The notes: a model not told the origin generated them from the sequence alone. Numbered from the stretch's first letter, positions 31,503 through 39,704 are shown. The stretch: DNA of 64,000 nucleotides from Caenibius tardaugens NBRC 16725 (GCF_003860345.1 NZ_CP034179.1:4076001-4140000), one strand, 5' to 3'. Numbers and translations: made by a program.

Positions 31503-32063
31503 ATGACCGACGCGCAGTTTCTATCCGGCCGGCTCCTCCTTGCGATGCCGGGGATGTTCGACCCCAATTTTGACCACGCGGTTATCGCCATGTGCCTGCA
31601 CGATGAAAACGGTGCACTGGGCATAGGGGTTGGCCATATCAGGCCCGATATGGGGTTCCACGATCTGTTGAAGGATGTGGGTATAGATCCTGGTATGTCC
31701 CCCGATTGCCCGGTCCATCACGGCGGCCCGGTGGAAACATCCCGCGGATTCGTGCTCCATTCATCGGATTGGGGCGGGGAAGGGACTATTGAGGTGGTGC
31801 CTTTTGGCGGGCTGTCTGGTTCCCTCGATGTGCTGCGCGCGATTGCGGAGGGTAGAGGGCCGGAACGATGGCTGATCGCTCTCGGATATGCAGGGTGGGG
31901 ACCAGGACAACTGGATGCGGAAATGCGAGAGCATGGCTGGTATGCGGCAGAGGGCTATCCGGCGATCCTTTATGAGAATCCGGCCGAGCAGCGATGGATG
32001 TCCGCATGGAAGGCAGAGGGCATTGATCCGGCCCATCTCGTTGGTCAGACCGGTAGTGCATGA
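31503..32063 (+). CDS. yqgE: YqgE/AlgH family protein
   Basis: The 186-residue DUF179 protein has the family blocks LSGRLLLAMPGMFDPNFDHA, HGGPVETSRGFVLHSSD, the RWLIALGYAGWGPGQLDAEM segment and a C-terminal Trp-containing helix. AlgH was described as an alginate regulator in Pseudomonas, but the molecular function is unknown. It is the last intact backbone gene before the island. Confidence 0.93.
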   Translation: MTDAQFLSGRLLLAMPGMFDPNFDHAVIAMCLHDENGALGIGVGHIRPDMGFHDLLKDVGIDPGMSPDCPVHHGGPVETSRGFVLHSSDWGGEGTIEVVPFGGLSGSLDVLRAIAEGRGPERWLIALGYAGWGPGQLDAEMREHGWYAAEGYPAILYENPAEQRWMSAWKAEGIDPAHLVGQTGSA

Positions 32064-32067
32064 GGCG

Positions 32068-32181
32068 CTATTTCAGGGGCGTGTAAGAAGACTGCAGCGG
32101 CGCGCCGAAAGGCCAATAGCTTGACAGTCTGGCGCGCGATCTGGCTGCGCGCAAGAGATCCTGACGCTGCTCCGTGCGTTC
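32068..32181 (-). pseudogene. 3' end of a truncated backbone gene
   Basis: Reading the minus strand from 32181, an open frame with no start gives a credible protein tail that contains RTEQRQDLLRAARS and ends SYWPFGAPLQSSYTPLK before TAG at 32068-32070. It converges on yqgE with four bases between the stops. Upstream the frame runs into island sequence next to the restriction-like gene, with no ATG, GTG or TTG at a suitable place, so the 5' part seems to have been lost or displaced when the island arrived. The family is not recognised. Confidence 0.5.
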
Positions 32182-32231
32182 GATACCTGATGCAAGATTT
32201 GGGCGCCAATCTGATGAACAGCGCCTAAAAA

Positions 32232-33017
32232 CTAGGTGGACGTTTCTGCCTTTGCCGCTCTCGCTGCTCTTCTCTTACTGGCGCTCTCGGCCTTCTTGAT
32301 GGTCGCTCTGGCAACCGTTGCTCCATCGCCATCTAACGCATCACGTTTGATAACTTCGTTGGTGAGAAGGATGCGCAATTCTTCCTCATTGACCTTCAAG
32401 CCGTCGAAGATTCGCCGAAACTCCTTCCTGAGCGCCCCAACCACTGCATCTGACAGCATTGTCTCAGCAATTACGAAGCGATTCACGATTTGCGCTTGGC
32501 GGTGGAAGGCATCAAGGGTTTCACCGTTTACACTTTCCCGGCAGAGCATAAAGAGCTTGGCCAAATCCTCCGCCGAGCGGCTGATTGCACCCATGTCGAA
32601 GCAAAGAACTTCTTCCCAATCGATGGGCTGCGAAAATTTTATGCGATAGATTTTCCAGACTATGGCGTTGGAAAGAATGACCCACTCGATGCCATGGTGC
32701 GCTCCATAGTTCACGGCTTGGCGCAGATGGTTGTCATTGAGAGAGGTTCCGGCAGACTTCACCTCACACAAATATTGGATTTTGCCGTCAACCTTGATTG
32801 CCAAGTCGCAGAATGTGCCTCGGATTTGCTGCTCGCTGGTTAGCTCTTCATATTTGTCATAACCAAAAATATCGGTCAGCATGTCCTTAATAACCGTAAC
32901 AGTGTCGGCCTCGGAAATGTCCCGCTCTGCAAGTTTGCGAACGATGGCCTGATAACGGCGAAGGCCAGTCGAAAGACGATCTTGCGCCTTTTTCGGAATC
33001 TTAACTGCTACGGCCAT
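32232..33017 (-). CDS. orphan HsdR-N-like (PD-(D/E)XK) nuclease-fold protein
   Basis: The 261-residue protein has a helical N-terminus and then TFCDLAIKVDGKIQYLCEVK, a D...ExK pattern (about D71, E85, K87) seen in the N-terminal nuclease domain of type I restriction R subunits and related stand-alone proteins. LRQAVNYGAHHGIEWVILSN and VWKIYRI support this. The rest is helical with a basic, Ala/Lys-rich tail. No helicase, methylase or specificity subunit is nearby. The ATG at 33017 has a strong AGGGGG site just upstream; the longer frame does not. Substrate and role are unknown. Confidence 0.6.
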   Translation of the reverse strand: MAVAVKIPKKAQDRLSTGLRRYQAIVRKLAERDISEADTVTVIKDMLTDIFGYDKYEELTSEQQIRGTFCDLAIKVDGKIQYLCEVKSAGTSLNDNHLRQAVNYGAHHGIEWVILSNAIVWKIYRIKFSQPIDWEEVLCFDMGAISRSAEDLAKLFMLCRESVNGETLDAFHRQAQIVNRFVIAETMLSDAVVGALRKEFRRIFDGLKVNEEELRILLTNEVIKRDALDGDGATVARATIKKAESASKRRAARAAKAETST

Positions 33018-33376
33018 GCTTACCCCCTGAAATTTTCCTAATTTCAGAGAGAAACTATGACGCCGAAAGTCGGTCGTCCAGCCGTTATTGGTAAGCGGTG
33101 CCCGCATCAAGCGCGGTGGCCACCGGGGGGCGGCCATGGGAATAGTGGCCTTGATTTGATAATTTATCAATTAAATCGAAGGTTATTGGCGGACCCGCCG
33201 GGATCAGTTTCGAAACCTTTGACCGAGATTTTGAAGGATTGGAATATCATCCTTCAACAATCGAGCCTCGGACGCGGCACCCCTTCCAACGCCAATGAAC
33301 CGCAAGACGGAGACGCCCCGAGCGCCAGCCGTCCGGCTGGTGGTCGGAGGCGTCGGATAGCTTGAGCGGGGGCGGG
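33018..33376. other. gene-free region upstream of mobC; candidate oriT/operator
   Basis: This 359-bp gap has no convincing gene. It holds a perfect palindrome CGGTGGCCACCG (33114-33125) and an AT-rich inverted repeat TTGATAA-T-TTATCAA (33156-33170) flanked by GATTT (33153-33157) and AAATC (33173-33177). A GTAAGCGGTGCCCG segment at 33091-33104 only weakly recalls MOBQ nic sites. Relaxase operons usually have oriT just upstream, so the nick site may lie here, but no known oriT was recognised. Confidence 0.35.
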
Positions 33377-33751
33377 ATGGAGGAAAAGCCACCACGCCCA
33401 GCCCCTTTCTCGCTCCGGCTCACCTTCGAGCAACGCGCCCGGTTAGAAGCGGAAGCGGTCGGCATGTCGCTGTCGGCCTATATCCACTGGCGGCTGTTCG
33501 ATGCCGCCAGCCCGCCGCCGCATCGGCGGGGCAAGCATCCCGTCAAGGATCATCAGGCATTGGCGCAGGTCTTGGGCCTGCTCGGGCAATCCCGCCTGTC
33601 GTCCAACCTGAACCAATTGGCGAAGTCGGCGAACACGGGAAGCCTGCCCGTCACGCCGGACACGGAAGCGGCCCTTATGTCTGCCGCCGCCGATGTGCGG
33701 GACATGCGCCGCCTGCTGATCGACGCCCTGAACCTTGAGGTCGAGCCATGA
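33377..33751 (+). CDS. mobC: MobC-like relaxosome accessory protein
   Basis: The 124-residue protein begins with a ribbon-helix-helix-like segment (FSLRLTFEQRARLEAEA, then GMSLSAYIHWRL) and ends with the MobC pattern in LGLLGQSRLSSNLNQLAKSA and AAADVRDMRRLLIDAL. MobC proteins bind oriT and help the relaxase open the strands. A GGGCGGG stretch precedes the ATG at 33377. The stop overlaps the relaxase start as ATGA, so the two are cotranslated. Confidence 0.82.
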   Translation: MEEKPPRPAPFSLRLTFEQRARLEAEAVGMSLSAYIHWRLFDAASPPPHRRGKHPVKDHQALAQVLGLLGQSRLSSNLNQLAKSANTGSLPVTPDTEAALMSAAADVRDMRRLLIDALNLEVEP

Positions 33752-35028
33752 TCCTGAAAGCGTCCCAGCGCGGCGGCGCGAAGGCGCTCGGCCTCCACCT
33801 GATGAAAACGGAGGAAAACGAGCATGTCGAAATCCATGAGGTTAGCGGCTTTGTCGCGGACGATCTCATGGGCGCGATGAAGGAAGCCCATGCGCTGTCG
33901 GTGGGAACGAAGTGCAGGCAGTTTCTTTTTTCCGTGTCGCTCAACCCGCCCGCCAACGAGTCGGTGCGGGTCGAGGTATTCGAGAAGGCGTGTGACATGA
34001 TCGAGGAGCGGATGGGGCTGAAAGGCCAGCCGCGCATGATCGTGTTCCATGAGAAGGAAGGCCGCCGCCATGCCCATGCGGTGTGGTCACGCATTGATGC
34101 CCAAACCATGACGGCAAAACAGCTTTCCCACTTCAAGCTCCAACTGCGCGGTGTATCGAAGCAACTCTATCTCGAAAACGGATGGGAGATGCCGGAGGGG
34201 CTTCGCGATTTCCGGCTGCGCGATACGCGCAACATGACGCTTGCCGATTGGCAGCAGGCGAAACGCGGCAATCTCGATTCTCGCGAGGTGAAACAGGCCA
34301 TCAAGGAATGTTGGGCCAAGTCCGACAATGGAGCGGCCTTCGCCCGTGCGCTGGAAGAATGCGGTATGTATCTCGCCCACGGCGAGCGGAACAATCATGT
34401 CGCCGTCACGATAGACGGGCAGGCGTTCGCCGTTGCCCGTGTGACGGGCGAAAAGGTCAAAGCCGTTCGGGCGCGGCTCGGCGATCCCGGTGACCTGAAG
34501 AACGTCCCCGACACGATACGCGAGATCGGCGACACCATCGCGCCGCGCCTGTCGCGGCATATCGCGGAGGCCAAGCGGATCGCGGCTCAAGCGATCAAGC
34601 CACTTCGCGACGAGAAGCTGACCATGCGGGATGCCCATCGCGCGGAACGGCAGAAGCTCGACCGGATGCAGCGCGAGCGGTTCGGCAACGAGCAGCGCGA
34701 CCGCGCGGCCCGCGTCCGCAAGGGTGCGAAGGGCCTTTGGGACATAGTGACCGGACGCTATTTCAAGGTCCGCAAACAGAATGAGGTGGAAGCCTATTTC
34801 GGGATGCAGCGTGATCGCAATCAGCGTCATGCCCTTGTGCAAGCGCAGTTGCAGGAGCGGCAAGGACTGCAAGCCCGCGTCGTCGCGGTGCGCGAACGCC
34901 ATGCGCGGCAGATGCTCGGCCTGTATCGTGATGCCGCCCGCTATCGCCAGATGGCGCGGGACGGCTCGCCCGTCAAAGACGGCGCGGACAACACGCGCTC
35001 CGCGCCGCGTGGTCCAGAACTCGGGTGA
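33748..35028 (+). CDS. relaxase/mobilization nuclease (VirD2-like)
   Basis: The 426-residue protein is a conjugative relaxase that nicks oriT and pilots the strand. The N-terminus has ILKASQRGGAKALGLHLMK and EVSGFVADDLMGAM, then QFLFSVSLNPP, and the metal-binding histidines in VFHEKEGRRHAHAVWSRID (H, HxH). The catalytic Tyr is not obvious and may be in the YLENGWEMPEGL segment or elsewhere. The C-terminal 200 residues are long basic helices (RAERQKLDRMQRERFGNEQR). This family occurs on many alphaproteobacterial mobile elements, usually with MobC and a phage-type Dam gene as here. Confidence 0.88.
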   Translation: MILKASQRGGAKALGLHLMKTEENEHVEIHEVSGFVADDLMGAMKEAHALSVGTKCRQFLFSVSLNPPANESVRVEVFEKACDMIEERMGLKGQPRMIVFHEKEGRRHAHAVWSRIDAQTMTAKQLSHFKLQLRGVSKQLYLENGWEMPEGLRDFRLRDTRNMTLADWQQAKRGNLDSREVKQAIKECWAKSDNGAAFARALEECGMYLAHGERNNHVAVTIDGQAFAVARVTGEKVKAVRARLGDPGDLKNVPDTIREIGDTIAPRLSRHIAEAKRIAAQAIKPLRDEKLTMRDAHRAERQKLDRMQRERFGNEQRDRAARVRKGAKGLWDIVTGRYFKVRKQNEVEAYFGMQRDRNQRHALVQAQLQERQGLQARVVAVRERHARQMLGLYRDAARYRQMARDGSPVKDGADNTRSAPRGPELG

Positions 35029-35293
35029 TGCCGCCGAACTGAAAAGCCGGACTGGCGGCGGTCTGCCTGACCGCTTTGCCCTTTTGCCCGTTTCCCTCCG
35101 TGATCCGTCCGGCCCCGATGGGGTGCGGGTGGGTTCGTTCTATCGCCCGATGAATGGCTGTGGGTGCAAGGCGTGCGGAGCAGCCTTCTCCACGTCCGTT
35201 CCGATTGACGGGCAATGCACCTCATTCATGCGGGACTGATTTTTCCTCCCCAACGCGGCCCATCGGGGGCGGCGCAAACAACCGGAGGAATCC

Positions 35294-35464
35294 ATGTTCA
35301 AAATCACAAAAGCCGATCTGGCTAAGAAAACCGACGCGCAGCTTGCCGCCCTTTTCCAGCAAGCGGCCCTCGGCCTGTCCGCCGCCAAGTGCAACCTGGC
35401 GGCGGCGCAATCGCTGCTCGCGATGATCCGCACTGAACGGGCGAACCGCCGTCCATCGCCATAG
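35294..35464 (+). CDS. small hypothetical protein, 56 aa
   Basis: An ATG at 35294 with a strong GGAGGA site five bases upstream opens a 56-residue frame: MFKITKADLAKKTDAQLAAL followed by an Ala/Leu-rich helix and ending ERANRRPSP. It looks like two amphipathic helices with one Cys. It sits between the relaxase and the Dam methylase in the same direction, where small accessory genes are common. No family is recognised. Confidence 0.55.
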   Translation: MFKITKADLAKKTDAQLAALFQQAALGLSAAKCNLAAAQSLLAMIRTERANRRPSP

Positions 35465-35567
35465 GCAAGCGGCGCTGTCCGCGCCCTTATCCCCCCGAAC
35501 GAGAATCGCACCGCTGGCAGGCGTTGCGCCGCCGACCATCCGGCGAGCCTCGTTTGGAAATCTGCCA

Positions 35568-36092
35568 ATGATCCCATTTTCCAGCCGCACCGCCGCCACG
35601 CGCGACGATTGGCAAACACCTCTGCACTATATCGCCGCGCTCGGGCCTTTCGATCTCGACCCCTGCGCTAATATCGACAATCCGACCCGCTGCGCCGCCA
35701 AGGGCTTCACGATAGATCACAACGGTCTTGCCCGAGAATGGCGGGGGAGAGTCTGGCTCAATCCTCCCTATGGCGGCATCGCGCCCGCGAAAGCGTGGCT
35801 GTCGAAGCTGGCGCGGCACGGCAACGGCGTCGCGCTCATTCCGCCGCGCGTCGGTGCGCGGTGGTTCCACGATGTTGTTCTATCGACCGCCGACGCGATC
35901 CTGTTCCTGAAAGGCCGCGTGGCGTTCATCGACCCCGCCGCGCAACAGCCCGTGAAGGGCAACAATGCCGATAGCATCCTGATCGCCTATGGCGCGGCAA
36001 ACGTCATGGCATTCGAGCATTGCGGCCTCGACGGGATGCTCTGGAAGCTCCGGCCAGCACAGGCCGGAGCCGCAAGGAATGCGCGACCCTAG
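35568..36092 (+). CDS. phage-type DNA N6-adenine methyltransferase
   Basis: The 174-residue protein matches the Dam family of phages and mobile elements (PF05869-like): DDWQTPLHYIAALGPFDLDP, the catalytic NPPY in RVWLNPPYGG, ALIPPRVGARWFHDVV and LKGRVAFIDP. It transfers a methyl group from SAM to adenine N6; the recognition site is unknown. On a mobile element it may protect incoming DNA from restriction. The 3' end overlaps the end of convergent ardA by four bases. Confidence 0.88.
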   Translation: MIPFSSRTAATRDDWQTPLHYIAALGPFDLDPCANIDNPTRCAAKGFTIDHNGLAREWRGRVWLNPPYGGIAPAKAWLSKLARHGNGVALIPPRVGARWFHDVVLSTADAILFLKGRVAFIDPAAQQPVKGNNADSILIAYGAANVMAFEHCGLDGMLWKLRPAQAGAARNARP

Positions 36093-36898
36093 AAAAGCGA
36101 TAGCTGCCGCGCGGCCTGTTCGTGCGCCCGCCATGCGGGCGATTGCGCTTCTTCGTCCAGCCACGCGACAATCTGCGCGACCACATCGCCGCCCTGCGCC
36201 TCGATGGTGCCGGGCTGGTGGAAGTGGGAGCGATAGCCCGTTTCCGTGATGGGGAGCGGAGCGCGTTCGGGATTGACGCTCCGCACCTCAAGATGCGCGA
36301 TGGTTTTCCATTGCAGCGGCGTATAGATCGCCTCGATCTCGATGCCGCGCCATGTGAAGCAATATGTCCGCGTCTCCATATCAGCCCCCGCGAAAACATG
36401 GGTTTCATCGCGAGCGGTTCGGATGGCGAACACATCGCCGGACATTTCCGCGTCCCGCGCCATCGCTTGCCAGTCGATATAATACCGTAGATTTTCAGGG
36501 ATGGCGGTGCATTGCTCGGTCAAATCCTCCACATAGTCGGCAAGGCTGGCAAACGTGCCAAGAAAGCGATCCTTCATCGCGTCCCGTGCTTCGTCCAAAT
36601 CCCCGAAGTGGGAGATAAGCTCCGCACCTAGCTCGCCATGCTCGGCAATGAACGCGGCCTTTTCCGCTACGCTGTCGATCCCTGCATATTCCTCGATGCG
36701 GACGCCTTCAAAGCCTTCATAATCATGGATGGCCCATTCCTCGGCGTCGGGTCTCGGTGACGCCTTGAGCATCGCGGCAATCTCGTCATAGATCGCCCAT
36801 GCCTCCTGATCGGCGTCGATCCAACGCCCATGCAGAATGCCGTTATTATACGCGGCAAGACACGCCACATAGATTCTGATTTCTGATTTATTCTCCAT
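36089..36898 (-). CDS. ardA: antirestriction protein ArdA with C-terminal extension
   Basis: The 269-residue protein has an ArdA domain in about the first 170 residues: RIYVACLAAYNNGILHGRWI, an acidic DNA-mimic middle, and ENLRYYIDWQAMARDAEMSG followed by DVFAIRT. ArdA mimics B-DNA and inhibits type I restriction enzymes after conjugation. About 95 further residues (from the HVFAGADMETRTYCF region to SPAWRAHEQAARQLSLF) are not part of ordinary ArdA and may be a fused second domain, perhaps for another anti-restriction target. The ATG at 36898 is preferred to an upstream TTG. A palindrome lies just upstream. Confidence 0.88.
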   Translation of the reverse strand: MENKSEIRIYVACLAAYNNGILHGRWIDADQEAWAIYDEIAAMLKASPRPDAEEWAIHDYEGFEGVRIEEYAGIDSVAEKAAFIAEHGELGAELISHFGDLDEARDAMKDRFLGTFASLADYVEDLTEQCTAIPENLRYYIDWQAMARDAEMSGDVFAIRTARDETHVFAGADMETRTYCFTWRGIEIEAIYTPLQWKTIAHLEVRSVNPERAPLPITETGYRSHFHQPGTIEAQGGDVVAQIVAWLDEEAQSPAWRAHEQAARQLSLF

Positions 36899-36917
36899 TT
36901 TCAATACCTTGAACTAG

Positions 36918-36935
36918 GGGTTGCACATGCAACCC
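36918..36935. promoter_or_regulatory. palindromic operator-like site upstream of ardA
   Basis: GGGTTGCA (36918-36925) and TGCAACCC (36928-36935) form an 8-bp inverted repeat around CA, centred about 28 bp upstream of the ardA start. The size and position suit a repressor site controlling zygotic induction of ardA. A second, longer-range inverted pair GAAAACGGTGG (36979-36989) and CCACCGTTTTC (37022-37032) follows. Confidence 0.45.
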
Positions 36936-37091
36936 GACTAGCCACGCGGCAATGAGCAGGGTTTCGCCGTCCAGATCGGAAAACGGTGGGTGGTGCGGGC
37001 CGGAGCGTAGCGACAACACGGCCACCGTTTTCTGCCCAAAGGGCTTGGTCTTGACGGCGATGGGGGCGCAGCCCCGATCTTTCCTGAAACG

Positions 37092-37117
37092 AAAAAAGCC
37101 CGCTTCGCGAGAAGCGG
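37092..37117 (-). terminator. intrinsic terminator on the minus strand
   Basis: On the minus strand CCGCTTC (37117-37111), loop TCGC and GAAGCGG (37106-37100) form a 7-bp stem, followed by GC and six T (37097-37092). It lies upstream of ardA and ends RNA coming from the right, where no minus-strand protein gene is found before 41.4 kb. Confidence 0.75.
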
Positions 37118-37200
37118 ACCCTGTTTGCGTTAGTCGGTCGTCACCGGATGGCGGAGACTACAGGCTCCGGGCGCGTCAGCGCGTAGGACGCGGCCCGGAG
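37092..37200 (-). ncRNA. candidate structured small RNA
   Basis: Read on the minus strand, a 13-bp stem with one bulge (CTCCGGGCCGCGTC at 37200-37187 against GACGCGCCCGGAG at 37177-37165) is followed about 50 bases later by the terminator hairpin with six T. A structured 5' domain plus terminator, without an open frame, in a 359-bp gene-free region, suggests a small RNA. The promoter was not identified and the structure could instead belong to DNA-level control, so confidence is low. Confidence 0.28.
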
Positions 37201-37257
37201 GGCAACGCCCGGCAGATTGCGATGAAAATCGTTCCGATACCGCATTGAAGGTTGAAA

Positions 37258-38832
37258 ATGCCTGCGATAGTATTCGTCATGTTCTTCACCGTCATACCTC
37301 ACGGCTCGCGCTTACCTTCGGGCGCAAAAAACAAAGCATTTCTTCTGACTGATAATTGGGATGACTGGTTCAAATTCTCGACCATGTACGTCCTCTTTTA
37401 CTATGATGAAGAAGGCGAGCAGCATCGGATAGGTGAAGTTAAAATTGGCCAGTTTGGCCTAACCTCCGAACAACGTAGGCCGCCCATACCTCAAGAATTT
37501 GACGCTCTGGACGAAACCTTCTTCTCGCTCGGCCAAGACGACACCTATTATGAGCGCGCCAGCGCCATGGGCGAAGTCATTCGGCGAAAATTTTTTGATG
37601 GCCTTCGAGACGTCGCGGTAGACAATGATCTGTTTGAGCGTGCCCTCGACGAGGATGTGATGGGCGTTTCCCTCCTGCGTTCGGTTAGCCGCTCCTCCGT
37701 TCGTGGCCAGTTTCGCCGTATCGCCAACGGCGGCGTCCGTTTGACGAGCTATGCGTTCAGCTATGAGCCGCCCCGTAGACGCACGGCCAAACTTGATCCG
37801 GTGAAATTCGAATTCAAGGTCAAGCCAGATTCGAACCCCCCAACAAACATTCACGTTCTTATTGGCAGGAATGGTGTAGGCAAAACACATCACCTGCAAC
37901 TGATGACACGGGCGTTGGTCGAGCGTGACGCGGAAAGCAGCGACGTAGGAAAATTCCGGAATGACGATAATCCGTTCGAGGATTTCGAGGACGATCCGGA
38001 GCCGATTTTTGAGAACATAGTCTCCGTCACGTTCAGCGCGTTCGATCCCTTCGAGCCATTGCCCGTTCGCCAGAACAAATCAGAAGGCGTTCGGTATCAG
38101 TATATCGGCCTCAAAAAAACTTCATCGGCATCGGACGGAGCGCCCAAGACTCCCGGCATTCTCGGGCGCGAATTCGGCGCAAGCGTAAAGCTGGTAACAG
38201 GCCAGCTTCCTAAGCTGGAGCGTTGGCGGAAAGCCCTCGCGGTCCTTGAAGCCGATCCGATATTCCGGGAAGCAAACATCGCTTCACTGGCAGACCAGAG
38301 CGACGAGGAAGAGGTAAAGGGCGAAGCTGCGCGCGTGTTCGCGAAACTTAGCTCCGGCCATAAGATCGTTCTTCTGACGATCACCCGACTTGTTGAAACC
38401 GTGGAGGAAAAAACGCTGGTATTCCTTGATGAGCCGGAAGCGCATTTGCATCCGCCATTGCTGTCAGCGTTTGTTCGTTCTCTGTCGGATCTGCTTTCCA
38501 ACCGGAATGGGGTCGCGCTAATCGCCACGCATTCCCCTGTGGTTTTGCAGGAGGTGCCCAAGCGATGCGTTTGGAAGTTGCGACGGTCGGGGCGTGAAGT
38601 GGCTATCGAACGACCGGATATTCAAACTTTCGGCGAAAATGTTGGCATTCTGACTCGTGAGGTTTTCGGCCTTGAAGTCACCGATTCAGGTTTCCATCAG
38701 CTTCTGGCGCAGGCTGTGGAAGCCTCGCCGGACTATGACGAGGTGCTGGAGAATTTCGGCAGTCAGCTCGGCGCAGAAGCTCGCGCTATCGTGCAAGGAA
38801 TGATCGCATCTCGTGATGGCGGTGACGATTAA
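37258..38832 (+). CDS. AAA (ABC-like) ATPase, PtuA-like, putative defence
   Basis: The 524-residue protein has an N-terminal region of about 200 residues (with VKIGQFGLTSEQRRPPIP and FFSLGQDDTYYERA) before an ABC/RecF-type ATPase: Walker A IGRNGVGKT at about 202-210, signature LSSGHKIVLL at about 364, Walker B TLVFLDEPEAHLHPP and H-loop ATHSPVVLQE. Such ATPases paired with an HNH gene are the PtuA subunit of Septu anti-phage systems and retron relatives. The HNH gene follows in a TAATG overlap. The long N-terminal domain is not usual for PtuA as I know it. ATG 37258 has AAGG eight bases upstream. Confidence 0.7.
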   Translation: MPAIVFVMFFTVIPHGSRLPSGAKNKAFLLTDNWDDWFKFSTMYVLFYYDEEGEQHRIGEVKIGQFGLTSEQRRPPIPQEFDALDETFFSLGQDDTYYERASAMGEVIRRKFFDGLRDVAVDNDLFERALDEDVMGVSLLRSVSRSSVRGQFRRIANGGVRLTSYAFSYEPPRRRTAKLDPVKFEFKVKPDSNPPTNIHVLIGRNGVGKTHHLQLMTRALVERDAESSDVGKFRNDDNPFEDFEDDPEPIFENIVSVTFSAFDPFEPLPVRQNKSEGVRYQYIGLKKTSSASDGAPKTPGILGREFGASVKLVTGQLPKLERWRKALAVLEADPIFREANIASLADQSDEEEVKGEAARVFAKLSSGHKIVLLTITRLVETVEEKTLVFLDEPEAHLHPPLLSAFVRSLSDLLSNRNGVALIATHSPVVLQEVPKRCVWKLRRSGREVAIERPDIQTFGENVGILTREVFGLEVTDSGFHQLLAQAVEASPDYDEVLENFGSQLGAEARAIVQGMIASRDGGDD

Positions 38833-39671
38833 TGTGGCGCGTCGATAAACCGACTATCACGGCAGAAGATGCCTTCGAAACCTGCATCAGCCGGATTCGG
38901 GATGCGGGCCTCAAACAACGGATGGAAGATATAACCGCTTCTGTGGTGGCATCGGCTGCGGCTTATGACGCGGCGGCGGAGCAGGGGCGATTGCACACTA
39001 CAGCCGTTCATACTGGCGTGAATGGATCGGTGACGACCAAAGAAATGATCCGGCTTTACGATGGGCGGATGGCGGCGGCCAAATCGCCGGGGCGAGGAAT
39101 ATACGACGCGCTTATAGCCTCGGCTGAACATGGAAGATGCCCATTTTGCGGCCATCGCGTTGTGTCCACCCTCGATCATGTTTTGCCGAAGGCGCATTAC
39201 CCAGCGCTCGCGGTGGCGCCCCATAACCTTGTGCCGTCATGTGCAGACTGTAACAAAACCAAGCACGATCAGCCTCTCGCAAATGAGGCACAGCAATACA
39301 TTCATCCTTATTACGATGAAATCGAAGGCGAGCTATGGTTGCGGGCAGAGGTGTTGGAAACAGCGCCAGCGTCGGTTCGCTTCTTTGTCGAACCCTTCGA
39401 AGGCTGGCCAAATATCCTTGGTCAGCGCGTCGAAAATCATTTCACGCGCCTTGGCCTCAGCAAACTTTATTCCTCGCAAGCGGCACAAGAGTTGGTGAGC
39501 ATCAGATATCAGGTCACTGCGTTGCATGATCGGCTGGGTGCAGACGGGGTGCGGCAATTCCTTGCCGAAAGCCACGCGTCGCGCTCAAATGCCCGGCCAA
39601 ATTCGTGGCAGACTGCGTTCTATTCGGCCCTCAGCGAGAGTGACTGGTATTGTAATGGGGGCTTCGCCTAA
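38832..39671 (+). CDS. HNH endonuclease, PtuB-like
   Basis: The 279-residue protein carries an HNH nuclease with a zinc site: CPFCGHRVVSTLDHVLPKAH and HNLVPSCADCNKTKHD give C103/C106, the catalytic D115-H116, N132 and C137/C140-N141. A helical region of 100 residues precedes it and about 130 residues follow. It starts on the last base of the ATPase stop (TAATG), so the two are cotranslated, as in PtuA-PtuB. The expected role is DNA (or tRNA-like) cleavage when the ATPase senses infection. The coupling supports a shared complex; the target is not known. Confidence 0.75.
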   Translation: MWRVDKPTITAEDAFETCISRIRDAGLKQRMEDITASVVASAAAYDAAAEQGRLHTTAVHTGVNGSVTTKEMIRLYDGRMAAAKSPGRGIYDALIASAEHGRCPFCGHRVVSTLDHVLPKAHYPALAVAPHNLVPSCADCNKTKHDQPLANEAQQYIHPYYDEIEGELWLRAEVLETAPASVRFFVEPFEGWPNILGQRVENHFTRLGLSKLYSSQAAQELVSIRYQVTALHDRLGADGVRQFLAESHASRSNARPNSWQTAFYSALSESDWYCNGGFA

Positions 39672-39704
39672 TAAGGAGGCAGGCTTGCTCGGTAAAGATT
39701 GGCT

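Noticed and set aside
33057-33365. 102-residue frame upstream of mobC
   Set aside because: No credible ribosome site; overlaps palindromic non-coding sequence and has no recognisable features.
35150-35239. 29-residue Cys-rich frame after the relaxase (contains GCGCKACG)
   Set aside because: No ribosome site and very short; insufficient to call a gene.
37828-37838. GATTCGAACCC inside the ATPase gene, like a tRNA T-loop
   Set aside because: It is coding sequence (PDSNPP) in an intact gene; an 11-base match alone is expected by chance.
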